A DNA stretch of 64,000 bases, taken from the NCBI RefSeq assembly GCF_000330505.1, contig NW_004440180.1:106801-170800 (forward strand), written 5' to 3'. Shown here piece after piece: positions 53,579-63,382 of this stretch. The position numbers and the translations under genes are program-made. Position 1 is the first letter of the stretch, and every line of letters begins with the position of its first letter. The notes under the pieces were generated by a model, which saw only the letters and a list, made by a program, of their open reading frames with translations, had not been told where the DNA came from and searched no databases. This DNA comes from Entamoeba invadens IP1 (taxonomy: Eukaryota; Evosea; Mastigamoebida; Endamoebidae).

Positions 53579-53971
53579 ATGAGCACCGTTTTATTGACAA
53601 CAAATGTGAAGAGTTGTGATGAGGTATATAGGGTTTTAGGGGAGCTTGCGGAGAAAGTCCGGGGGTTGGAACAGATAGATTACGAGACATTAAATGCACG
53701 AGATAAGATGAAACTGAACACTACCATAGCATATGTCTATTGCACCGTTGACTTCAGTTTGTTCTATTTATTTAGTTATATTATTCTATATGAAATCTCT
53801 ACTTATTGAGAATATCACAAAGTGACACACAACCGGAGTCTCTTTTTAGGGTTGCGCATTAACTGAGTCTCAGTGTATTTAAGGCTTAATAACACATTCA
53901 GTAGGAGTCACCCTGTGATTAAAGAGCTCGAAAGAGTCCGTGTGGCGATGAATAAGTCACAGAAAAAATGA
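53579..53971 (+). CDS. C1D: C1D/Lrp1-like exosome cofactor, two exons, 91 aa
   Basis: Exon 1 is 53579-53756 and exon 2 is 53874-53971. The 117-bp intron starts GTTTGT and ends CAG. The join gives VDFMYLRL, the place where C1D proteins have a conserved F-x-x-YL segment, and exon 2 then reads SHPVIKELERVRVAMNK, matching the C1D signature HPVKQELERIRVYM. The Sas10/C1D helical domain thus covers almost the whole protein. C1D/Lrp1 recruits the nuclear exosome to rRNA and other precursors and is also linked to DNA repair. A start at 53558 is possible, but 53579 gives the length of the family and leaves a leader. An earlier TAG acceptor at 53849 would end the protein at once. Confidence 0.85.
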
Positions 53972-54273
53972 GTGTCGTTGCAAAGTGAATTGATTGAGTG
54001 TTGACTCCATTTGTTTGTGTTGAAAAAGGCGAGAGAGATATCTTAGGCGATTGAAGTCGCAGAGACAGTACTTTTTTGTTGAAATATGCAACCCTAAATA
54101 GAACCAATTTTTCATATCAAATACGTCTTAAATAAGTCTTTTTTAAAGGCAAAAGAGACTCTTTTGTACTTTTTGTACTCAAACACACAAAAAGACGAAG
54201 AAAATGCAAGTAACCCAATAACCAAAACAATAAGTCCTTTACAACAGAAACACTTCAAATTGGATTAGGCAAT
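53972..54273. other. Convergent intergenic region
   Basis: 302 bp between C1D and the CDF transporter. A TTTAGGGTTGC-type sequence at about 53846 (in the C1D intron) reappears inverted at about 54087-54098. No gene is seen. Confidence 0.4.
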
Positions 54274-55495
54274 TCAATCCTGTTCGTGCTCGTTAAACAC
54301 ATCATGGTCATCATTGTAATCCAAATGGACAAAGGCACGATCCACATTGGGGTGTTTCTCAATTTTGGTTTGGAGAGTCTCCCCGATGTCATGGGCTTCA
54401 GCTAGTGTCATATTTTCATTCAAAACGATATCGACTTCTACCATATACCCCATTGACAAGTGGAATGCTCTCACAGTATCAATTGCCTTAATTCTCGGGT
54501 CGTGGTTCCAGCACGTCAAGATGATCTGTGAGATGAACTCTTGTGGCGCTGCTTTTCCGGACATAATCGAGAGATATTCCAGTAATGTCATGAACCAATT
54601 TAACATGATGTAGAACGATAAGACAATACCACCTACAGCATCCAACCACCAGAAGTAGTAATACCCAACTATAGACATACACATACCAAAGGTGTTGGTC
54701 AAGATATCATTCCGGTGATCGTCCGCTAACGCACCAGCAGCTGGGTTATTCACCGTTCTGCAATACAGGAATAAGCAACACTTTAAGAAGATAGTGGCAC
54801 CAATGACACAGATGGGGAAGATCGACATCTCAAACTCAGAAGACCCAGCTAGAAGAGTCTGTCCTGCTGATGTCAACAATTGAATCGTCGCAGTAAACAT
54901 AGCAGTCGCAAATACTATAATCCCTAATGGTTCCATCCGCTTCTTCCCTATCGGGTACTTACTAGGGTTCGGCTTCTTCATCAAGAGCGCCGTGATGAAG
55001 ACAACGGCACCAGACACAATATCCAAACATGAGTCCAACGCACTTGCTATGACTGTAAGTGACCCCGAAAACACAGCAGCAACAATCTTCGTGACACAGA
55101 GACACAAGTTAATAGCAAAACTCCCATAGATAGCTATTTTTGTGCTATTTATTATTATTTTATTATATTTTTATTTTATTATAATATATAATTAAATTAC
55201 TATAGTATATAGTATAAGTTGTATTCACCAAAATGAAAACAAACGGCCACCCACCAATGTCATCTTTCTCATCAACAGGTTCCTCAAAAAGGTTGTCGAC
55301 AAAGCGGGACTGCTCTTTATAGAACTTCCTTAACTTCTTGTTCTTATTCGTCGCTCCAACATTGAATTTCTCTTTATAGAGCTTCCATGAGTCGTGACCG
55401 ATCTCATAGAACGCAGATTCCTTCTTCTCATCTTTCATTTCGATCTCTCCGATCTTCTCTTCTTTAGTCATATTTTTCTCTTTGCTCTCCGTCAT
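54274..55495 (-). CDS. Cation diffusion facilitator, manganese type, two exons, 373 aa
   Basis: Exon 1 is 55495-55245 and exon 2 is 55144-54274. The 100-bp intron starts GTTTGT and ends TAG in matching phase. Exon 1 encodes a charged cytosolic N-terminus with KLRKFYKEQSRFVDNL, like the YYxxQ block before the membrane part of plant MTP8-11 proteins. Exon 2 holds about six helices. The metal site motifs are DSCLD in helix 2 and DHRND in helix 5; the DxxxD spelling at both positions is the mark of manganese CDFs, where zinc transporters have HxxxD. The cytosolic C-terminal ferredoxin-like domain (IDTVRAFHLSMGYMVEVDIV) follows. The role is metal export into vesicles or out of the cell, by proton exchange. 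Confidence 0.92.
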
Positions 55496-55743
55496 GTCAC
55501 CAACTTTCGTTTCTTTCTTTTCAAAGTTATTTTACCATCAAATAGCCAATAATGATTATACAAGAAATATTGTATACTAGAATTAACTAGTAATCAACTA
55601 TAATTTATTACTTCTTACCAAATATTAAAGACGGATTGCAAACAATAATTGTACCAATTAAGTACTATAGTTATAGTATCACTTTACTATTCAGTGAAAA
55701 TGTTTTTCTGGGTTTTGTTCCATTCAATATAGTCACTGAGGCG

Positions 55744-56779
55744 ATGAAAGGGGTGGTGTGTTGCTATGCCGTCACCTCTGCGTTTTACTTGACTCTTCTC
55801 GTTTGTTAATTTATGATTAAATGAAGGAGCAAAGGGTGTTGACAAGAAGTTACTAGTCTTCATATCGATCGCGACATTCTCCATATTGATCAACGACAAG
55901 CCATATTCGACTGTCTCGAACAGAGACGTTTGTTTGTACTTTATAAATTGTTTTCTATAGATTTCAAAGGTGACATAAAGGTGTTTGGTGGGTCGAACCC
56001 TTCAACGTCGTGTGATTCTATCGGGTGGTATCCCACATTCTTACTGAGTTTGTTTCTTCTTTCAATGAATAGTTTAAATGAATTATATTAATTAATTAAT
56101 TATAACATATAGAAGCAGATGGAGTTCAATATCGTTGTGGATATGACCCGATTCTCGAGTACGTCGGATACCTTTCACTTTCTTCGTCTTTTTTCGTTCT
56201 GTTGGCAACTGCAATTGCGTCTTTCCTTTTCAAAAAGGCGTCATATTCCTTTGGAGTTTGTATTAATACTATATGATACTATACAATACTATTCAATACT
56301 ATTTAAATACTATATTATACGATTCAATAGACTCAATTATAGATATACATCCTCGGCGGTGTCGTTTCGTTTGTTCTATTGGGGGGAACAGTCACTCAAA
56401 CAATTTCAGTCTCGAAGGGATACACTTATTGTTTGGAAAATCTCACACTAGTCCACTCGGGCTCTCCTCAATGTTTTTTAAGACCTTTCATAACTAACAT
56501 AGTTGCACAATATCTCCTTTGTGTATTTTGGGTTTGTTAGAGTGTCTTTCTAACAAAGTAGTGGCGTAGAAATGACACTTCTTATCTCTATTGACTTCAA
56601 ATAGAAATAACTTTTAGTGGATCAATCCTATCATTGGATGTACTTACTTCTTAACTGTTAAGCCTTACAAAGGCCCCACTCAACCTCAAAATTCAGAGAC
56701 GGAAGATGATGTCTCTGACGAAGACATTCAAAACAAGAAACCCCTCATCCCAAAGCCTGTTGGATCCCCTGCAATATAA
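55744..56779 (+). CDS. Four-helix membrane protein, six exons, about 239 aa
   Basis: Proposed exons: 55744-55800, 55850-55931, 55961-56047, 56113-56255, 56343-56531 and 56618-56779. All five introns begin GTTTGT; the last three (65, 87 and 86 bp) end TAG and keep phase, so exons 4-6 are well supported. Exons 1-3 are tentative: the first intron would end AAG and the second would be only 29 bp. The product has helix 1 across exons 1-2 (LLVFISIATFSIL), a Cys-containing loop, helix 2 (LSSSFFVLLATAIASFLF), helix 3 (ILGGVVSFVLLGG), a second Cys loop, helix 4 (NIVAQYLLCVFWWIN) and an acidic tail (DDVSDEDIQNKK). It looks tetraspan-like, but it lacks the CCG motif of tetraspanins, and I recognise no family. 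It is divergent from the CDF gene. Confidence 0.72.
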
Positions 56780-56830
56780 TCTCTTATCATTTTGTGTTGG
56801 AGTAAAAAAATGTATTCTTGAAGAGTTAAT

Positions 56831-57700
56831 TTAGTTGTCTTGGTGGAGTTCCTCATCTTTCAGTTCAACATCCCCATCCTTTTGGTCATCATCATACTTC
56901 GGTCCTTTGATATCACCAGACTTAGCCGAGGTCAAACTTGCAAATTTGGCGAAGTATCCAATAATCGCCGAGAAGAGTCCTATTATAGACCCAGCAATTA
57001 TATCACTGAAGTTATGATAATAGTCTCTTGTTCTTGATATCACAATAATCCCTGCAAGGATAAATGGGACAATAACGGGAATAACTACACTTGAGTCTCA
57101 TTAATTCCTACTAATAGTATAAATATTAATAATATTATTATAATCGGTGAATATTATAATTGTAATAATTATATTATAATATTATAACAAACGTCTCCAC
57201 ATCTCAGGCTTGTCACTAAATACTCTCAACTCCCCCGCTACATACAACGAAAAATAACCAAACCCGTTAAAAGAAGCAGCAGAATGCCCAGATGGGAAAG
57301 ACTTCCAAGCGTCCCTTTCATCCCCTCTTGCGACCAACTCATACATATTTGGACGTGGTCGACCAGCATATATTTTGCCGCCTTGGACAAACATGAATGC
57401 CGTCAAAATGGCTGCGACAAGTGACAAAAATGAGAATATCAAATGTCTCAAGCTCAGTCGTCGGAGTTCAACAATTAAAATCAAAATGATGGTGGGGAGG
57501 TATGCGACGATACCAGCGACTACTGTTGAAAATGTTGGTGGAATGTACGGGTACGTCACATTTGGGTTCTCAGAGAGATCAGGGACTTCCATGCGGAAGC
57601 CGTGGACAACAGAAAACACTATTACCAAGATTCCAGTAAATACGATATAAATCAGGTCGTAAACTATTGAGAGAAACAACACAAGATATTTGTTCATCAA
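56831..57700 (-). CDS. PAP2-type lipid phosphatase, two exons, 253 aa
   Basis: Exon 1 is 57700-57193 and exon 2 is 57084-56831. The 108-bp intron starts GTTTGT and ends TAG, and the join reads WRRLIPVIVPFILAG in frame. The three catalytic motifs of the phosphatidic acid phosphatase 2 family are present only when the exons are joined: KIYAGRPRP (motif 1) and SFPSGHSAAS (motif 2) in exon 1, and SRTRDYYHNFSD (motif 3 with the catalytic His) in exon 2. About six helices are predicted, and the acidic tail is cytosolic. The enzyme dephosphorylates phosphatidate or similar lipid phosphates in membranes. Its end is 51 bp from the convergent four-helix gene. Confidence 0.93.
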
Positions 57701-58211
57701 TTCTCTTTTCTAGTTTCACTGCTCCTCTTTTGGATAGTCCACTTTTGTTTGCATATCAAAAACGTGCATATAAAAGCAAATCTAATCAATAACATATATT
57801 TATAGTATATTTATAATATTTATACTATTTTTATTAAAATTTGTTTTTTGTTGGTTTATTAAATCAGTGATTTGATTGAGGTCCAGTTATTAAAGACCAA
57901 TACACATTGAAATTTCATTGTGTTAAAAAGTCAAAAATTAAATACAAAACAAAGGCAAAAAACGGGATTATTTGTATAAAATTTTGGAAGTATGATACTC
58001 CACAGTTAACCACTTTCTATGTTCCTTTTTACTTCCATGAAACTAATATTTACTTATACATGAACTAAATGAAGTAATATAAATACAAGAGACTACACCA
58101 AACTTTCCTAGTTTAACGAATAATTTATTTAACTATAAATGTTCTATATGTGCAGAGCACTGAAACACGATGAAAGATTTGAATATTTCTATATTTGTCC
58201 ACGACCATTGG
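57701..58211. other. Intergenic region between two minus-strand genes
   Basis: 511 bp, AT-rich. It holds the PAP2 promoter and the 3' region of the VPS13-like gene. No gene is seen. Confidence 0.5.
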
Positions 58212-61200
58212 TTAGTGGTATGATGGTGGAAGTAACACATTCTCGACATCCAGTCCTGCTATAAGTCCTTTTGAGTTTTCTATAATGCTTCTTAACGCGT
58301 TGGCTTCAACAGTAGTCCACCCGACTAAATCAAATGAGTTCTGCACGCCACGTAGTTTGTAAAATATTTTGAGGAGAGTGGGGTGTGACACAATTCCAAT
58401 AAAAGACGACAAAAATGTCGTAAAAGTACACACCGGCCGACTCCCATAGTTCTTAGAAATAACAAAGAGTGCAGTCTCGGTGACTACAAGTGTGTCTATT
58501 CCTTTCTCTCGCTGCTTAAAAACACAATCGATGTACTTTGCAGTGTGATATCTTCCTTTATTGCACTCGACTAAGAACGACCACCCCACTGCATCTTTCT
58601 CATTGTAATCCCCACCAGCTACATACCACGGAAAACGGACTCTATCCTCCGCTATAAAGCCACAGGACTCCCCACTTATCCCCATCCCAACATTTTGCAC
58701 AAAGCCTACAACTCCATCGATCGGCTTGACTACCACTCCAGCTACTCCCGCAAATATCCCACCGACAAATCCTAGTGGGCCAAGTAAGACGGACTTCTCT
58801 TTAGCCATCTGGTACATAGTAGAGGGGGTGCTCCAAAGGCCTTTAATACCCGAGACAAACCCATCATTGAGTGCATCGACGCCAAGATCGATGCTCTTAT
58901 AAAAAGTCTTCTCAAGGGAGTTCTTGAATTCGTCGGGGAGTTTCTTCTCGACGTCAGTGAATAAGTCGATGGGGATGGTGTACCGTTCAAAGGTCTTGTA
59001 ATCGACGACTTCATAGGAGAGTCGTATGTTATTCAATCCGACTATCCCACTTGCCCATTGCTGCTTTATGGACTTGAAATTGATTTCTTTGGAGAAGTAC
59101 TCGATGATCACTCGCGCGAAGTCTTTGAAAGACGTCTCGACGGGCTTTGAGTGGAATCTGTGCACGACTATTGGGACGTTCTTGACTGCGTTCATTTGAG
59201 TCAAGTGGTGCAAAGTAGTTGCAGACTCCGATAAAGGTGGTGGCTTGACTGCACTTGGATTAATAGTGACATGGAATGCTAATGAGTTACACACAAACCT
59301 CTCAATATGAAGAAAGAAGGTCTCCTGGACCACTTCAGATGTTCCGTCTTTCTTTTTCTTCTCAGTTTCAATAGTAGAGTAGACACTCTTGTAGATATTA
59401 TACACTTCTAAAGCACGTACTAAGAAGGAAGGATCAATTTGAATTTCAGTGGTCTGGAGCGCCGTTGTGATCTCTACGACATGTAACGAGTAATTCAAAA
59501 TCTCTCCAACCCCCATCCGAAGTAATTTGCAGCCTAAGTGGAAATAGTTTTGCTTGGAGTCAGACACCCAAGACGATGGCGATGGCGAGATAATCACGGG
59601 CTTACTTTCTAAGAGAGTCACATCTTGACAATCAGCTTGGAAATAGTCCACCGAACACTCCAAATGAGTGTGTAAAAAGGTTTGGACGACTTTAGTTTGG
59701 ACGTTAAATACAGAGAAGTGTAAGAACTCCATGCTGTTGACTAACACGGAGACTCCAAACGACGGAACAGCCAGAGAGAAGTCATATAAAGGCAACGAGT
59801 CTATTTTGGGGTCATACAAACTGACGGTATTAAAATTGATATAAGTTGTTCCCTTATTCAGAGCGAAAGAGGAATACGCATATTCGTGTTTCTTCTTCAG
59901 TGAATTGAACATTTGAAGGGTGTGCTGTGTAGAAGATATTAATGGATTGATTAGAGTGTTTTCCTTGTCATGCATTTGTATTAAATGCTTCAGTGTAGGG
60001 TTTGTCCACGCAAAAGGAAATGATTTGTTTGGTTGAATAGTGTATGTGTGGATCGTGTTCACTTGCGCGAATGTTATTGGAAACGATGTGAAGTTCTGAA
60101 CACACAAACTCGGCTTTTGGACACCATCAAAGCTAATAGTGAACTCTTTGTTAACTACAGTGACACTGATATTCACAAAGATGTACTTCTCGTCTTTCCC
60201 TGTTAATATCATTTGGCAATTCATCGCTTTATAAATAGAAAAGTCCTCACTCTGGTACTCTTCTTCGTTGACAACAACAGTTGCTGAGATCTTTAATTTC
60301 CCACTCACGTTACAGGGGACATACGACTTCGGTAACACCACAGTCCCACTTGGAAATTGGGCACAGTAAAATTTCATACGATGGACCATCAAATTCTGCA
60401 CAACGTACTTCTGCTTCACTACACACACTTTAATCCCATGGGTGTCATCAGCTATCGTATTATACACAAAATCAATGGGAGGAGTCCCGAGTGTGACTTC
60501 CCCAATCTTGTCAAAGCACAGGACAACTTGTTTACTGATCATCAAGTAATTCTCCGACCGCAATGAAAGATGTCCAATTTCAACTTCCTTGTCGATATCA
60601 CTTGAAATGTCATCGTCACTACTCTCACTGTTCTCCGGAGTCTTGCGCGGGGTGGGTTGAGTCCGCTTCCTCTTTCTCACGTTCTTTTCGACGTTCTCGT
60701 CTTGGAGCTTCTTCACTGCTTTTGCTTCTTTTTGGTTCATCACTTTTGGAATGGTAATCGGCACAACGGCGCCATCGGTCGGTATTTTAATGTCATTCAC
60801 TGCAAGTGGTAGTAACGTGTAGTTCCTCACAAAGTAATTCACAAAGAAGACGACTTCTGTGGGAGCGTTTTCGTATTCCACAAAGGAGATGTTCATTTCG
60901 CTGATATGCGACGGCGATTTAAATATGACTTTCTTCCCTCTCAAATTTGATGGGAAGAGGTAGAACGGTTGTGAATTGACGTACAGACCAGCTTTGTCCA
61001 TATCGAAGTTCTCGACGGTATTTTCAGTCATTCGTAAGATACCGGAGAGTCTTTGATTGTTGTGTGCATATGTAGTCTTACCGAATGGCGGTATCTCCAA
61101 TTTGTTCTTATTGATATCGTCCAACTCGAGGACTAAAGTGATTGGTAATTTGGACTTAAAGACGTAAGGGTGTTGGACCACAAAAGTGACTGTTCTGACG

Positions 61201-63092
61201 TACTTTCCTTCTAAGGTCTTAGTTGGTAACCCTAGTTTAGGTGACATCATAATGATATCGACGGGGGCCTTTCCATAGAGTTTAGTGATACTTTGTTCCC
61301 ACTCGGGGTGTATTGTGTCGTCTTCTGTAGGGATATGGAATGTGCAGATTTTGTTCTCTTGTGGCACTTCCCCTTCCGGCGCACACGCCACGGAGAAGTA
61401 CGTTCGAGCAAAAAAGGGCTGTAAAAAGAGGGTTTCTTCCGGTCGCAATTTTTTTACTAAGAAGTTCTTAATTGAAGGGGTTGAGAAGTACACGACGATG
61501 CGTTGGGATGTTGTATTAAAGACTGAAATTGGAGAGACGATTTTTAACTGCCGATTTGAGACTCGTTCTAAAGTGACATATCCCAGTGGTTTCCCAGTGT
61601 CGTGGCTTGTGAGTTCAAGTACTCTTTTGACGCCACCTATAGTGAATGACGCCGAATTAAACCCTTCGATTTTCATCACGACATCTTGACCTTCTGGTAA
61701 CTCGACGTCTTGTCCATTCTCTGCAAAGATCTTTCTATCTTTCACGACAAATTCGATGGTACAGCCGGAGCAATTGGAGACGACAAATCCTTTGATAATG
61801 GGGAGAGGCGTTCTCTGTGGGGTGATGATAGTGGTGATGTCGAAGTTCTTTGGTTTCACGTCTCTGACCATTTTAGACAGAGAGAAGAGTGAGATTAAAA
61901 AATGTGGCGTGATGTTCACATTGAACGCCTTTTTTGTGATCACTCGACACGACGTGTTAATCCACGCACACTTGATTTTGGTCTTGTCGATGACGTTCTC
62001 AAACTTTTGTTTGTCCGCGTTGAACGACTGGAGGAGGAAATCGAAGTCGACGGTCATCGAACTAGTCTTCCCCGACATATGAATGGTGTCCACTGAGATC
62101 AAAAAGTTCTTCACATCCGAAGATAAGATCACTGTGATAGCTGGGATGATCACATGATACTTCTTCAGTGTTGGAGCAGACATGACTGGTAAGTTAATAG
62201 TCTGTTGCACTGCGTCTGTTGGTGTGAAGACCTTTGATGTGTGTTGTGGGAAGGGGAGAGGTTTATTAAAGAAGTAGTGTTGGATGTCAGTTGAGAGTTG
62301 GTCGAAGATGTGTGACATTAAAAAGCATTCGAACGCGCCGATCTTCAGTTGAATTGGTTTTGTAGTGAAATCGACTTGATAATTCTCGTCGAACTGTTTC
62401 CGTCCAATCGTCTTAGTAACTTTCAGTGTTAAATTTGTTCGATTGAGCACCTCGTTTTTCGATGAAGAGATGTGGAAATTGTGTAACTCCAATTCAAGAG
62501 TCTCGAGTGGGTGTTTATGGTCCGAACCGACGTAGACTAAACCATTTAAGTTGCCTTCAAACACTAAATCGCCTTTCGATTGATTATCCTCAAGTATTAG
62601 TGTCCCGAGAGAAATAGAATATTTGATAGTAAATATAGTTTTTGGTTGCGATGTGAAGTACTGCGAAAAGTATTGAATGACTTTCGACCAATACTCATGT
62701 AACTTGTTCACATCTTTTGGTATGAAAACTAGCAATGGATGACAGATATGAAATGTTAAGAGAGACTGCTCAACTACCATCGACATGTCAAAAGGAGCAT
62801 CTCCAGCCAATTTAAAGATGGGTTTGACGTCATCACAGATCTCAAGAGATGAAAATTTCACAGAAACTGTTGTCGCCATTTGCTTCTTGTGTTCATCTAT
62901 TGAATTTTGGTTGGATTCAGTTGAAGAATTTGTTAGTTCTATGTCTTGAGAAATACTACTACTGACTTGTGGAACTCTCCTTTCAGAAGTGACAGTAATA
63001 TCAAGTCCTTTGAGCGAATATGTCAAAGTGTTTGGAACGGAGAGTCGAGTCTCCTTTGATCGTAAGCGAAAATGAAAACGCTTATTGAACAT
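58212..63092 (-). CDS. VPS13-like protein, C-terminal half architecture, 1626 aa
   Basis: Probable bridge-type lipid transfer or membrane contact protein. The clearest part is the C-terminal region at about residues 1387-1477: a long Gly-rich run (GIKGLWSTPSTMYQMA, then GPLGFVGGIFAGVAGVVVKP and DGVVGFVQ) typical of the VPS13 C-terminal (ATG2_C-like) segment. It is followed by a PH-like end with SRPVCTF. The middle (about 430-1050) is beta-rich, with repeated short strands fitting the VPS13 adaptor (SHR-BD) region. The N-terminal chorein domain, which opens canonical VPS13, is not seen: residue 1 starts at FNKRFHFRLRSKE and only 290 bp separate it from UBA2. It is either a natural short paralogue or lacks upstream exons. 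Confidence 0.8.
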   Translation of the reverse strand: MFNKRFHFRLRSKETRLSVPNTLTYSLKGLDITVTSERRVPQVSSSISQDIELTNSSTESNQNSIDEHKKQMATTVSVKFSSLEICDDVKPIFKLAGDAPFDMSMVVEQSLLTFHICHPLLVFIPKDVNKLHEYWSKVIQYFSQYFTSQPKTIFTIKYSISLGTLILEDNQSKGDLVFEGNLNGLVYVGSDHKHPLETLELELHNFHISSSKNEVLNRTNLTLKVTKTIGRKQFDENYQVDFTTKPIQLKIGAFECFLMSHIFDQLSTDIQHYFFNKPLPFPQHTSKVFTPTDAVQQTINLPVMSAPTLKKYHVIIPAITVILSSDVKNFLISVDTIHMSGKTSSMTVDFDFLLQSFNADKQKFENVIDKTKIKCAWINTSCRVITKKAFNVNITPHFLISLFSLSKMVRDVKPKNFDITTIITPQRTPLPIIKGFVVSNCSGCTIEFVVKDRKIFAENGQDVELPEGQDVVMKIEGFNSASFTIGGVKRVLELTSHDTGKPLGYVTLERVSNRQLKIVSPISVFNTTSQRIVVYFSTPSIKNFLVKKLRPEETLFLQPFFARTYFSVACAPEGEVPQENKICTFHIPTEDDTIHPEWEQSITKLYGKAPVDIIMMSPKLGLPTKTLEGKYVRTVTFVVQHPYVFKSKLPITLVLELDDINKNKLEIPPFGKTTYAHNNQRLSGILRMTENTVENFDMDKAGLYVNSQPFYLFPSNLRGKKVIFKSPSHISEMNISFVEYENAPTEVVFFVNYFVRNYTLLPLAVNDIKIPTDGAVVPITIPKVMNQKEAKAVKKLQDENVEKNVRKRKRTQPTPRKTPENSESSDDDISSDIDKEVEIGHLSLRSENYLMISKQVVLCFDKIGEVTLGTPPIDFVYNTIADDTHGIKVCVVKQKYVVQNLMVHRMKFYCAQFPSGTVVLPKSYVPCNVSGKLKISATVVVNEEEYQSEDFSIYKAMNCQMILTGKDEKYIFVNISVTVVNKEFTISFDGVQKPSLCVQNFTSFPITFAQVNTIHTYTIQPNKSFPFAWTNPTLKHLIQMHDKENTLINPLISSTQHTLQMFNSLKKKHEYAYSSFALNKGTTYINFNTVSLYDPKIDSLPLYDFSLAVPSFGVSVLVNSMEFLHFSVFNVQTKVVQTFLHTHLECSVDYFQADCQDVTLLESKPVIISPSPSSWVSDSKQNYFHLGCKLLRMGVGEILNYSLHVVEITTALQTTEIQIDPSFLVRALEVYNIYKSVYSTIETEKKKKDGTSEVVQETFFLHIERFVCNSLAFHVTINPSAVKPPPLSESATTLHHLTQMNAVKNVPIVVHRFHSKPVETSFKDFARVIIEYFSKEINFKSIKQQWASGIVGLNNIRLSYEVVDYKTFERYTIPIDLFTDVEKKLPDEFKNSLEKTFYKSIDLGVDALNDGFVSGIKGLWSTPSTMYQMAKEKSVLLGPLGFVGGIFAGVAGVVVKPIDGVVGFVQNVGMGISGESCGFIAEDRVRFPWYVAGGDYNEKDAVGWSFLVECNKGRYHTAKYIDCVFKQREKGIDTLVVTETALFVISKNYGSRPVCTFTTFLSSFIGIVSHPTLLKIFYKLRGVQNSFDLVGWTTVEANALRSIIENSKGLIAGLDVENVLLPPSYH

Positions 63093-63382
63093 CTAATAAG
63101 ACTATTTGTTCACATTTTTTAGTCTCAAAAACTCACCACATACAAAGGACATAATAATAATAAAATATTGATAAAACACCAATATCATTTATTAATAAAA
63201 ATATTAATCAACATATTAAAAAACAATATTTATAAAATTTTTAATAAATTTTTTAATAAACTTATGGTTTTATAAATTAACTATTCTTTTAATTATTTCT
63301 TACTAATATAAAACTAAAAAAAACAAAAGAAAATTAGTAACTTTTTAAATAAAAAAGAACTATTAAAATAGTATTAAGTAAA
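63093..63382. promoter_or_regulatory. Divergent promoter region of the VPS13-like gene and UBA2
   Basis: 290 bp of AT-rich DNA between the two start codons. Both genes must be driven from here. I see no further gene. Confidence 0.5.

Noticed and set aside
53757..53849. Shorter C1D intron using the TTTTTAG at 53849
   Set aside because: It gives an immediate stop and loses the conserved HPV-x-ELERVR segment, which the CAG at 53873 restores in frame.
55687..56260. Open minus-strand frames with plausible charged protein composition antisense to the four-helix gene
   Set aside because: They are the complement of T-rich membrane-helix codons, need a frameshift near 55995, lack a good start, and do not join by GTTTGT introns, whereas the plus-strand exons do.
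55744..56779. Tetraspanin identity for the four-helix protein
   Set aside because: There is no CCG motif in a large second loop and the loop sizes differ; only the helix count matches.
56831..57043. 70-codon frame as a separate gene
   Set aside because: It carries only PAP2 motif 3 and joins in phase to the exon with motifs 1 and 2.
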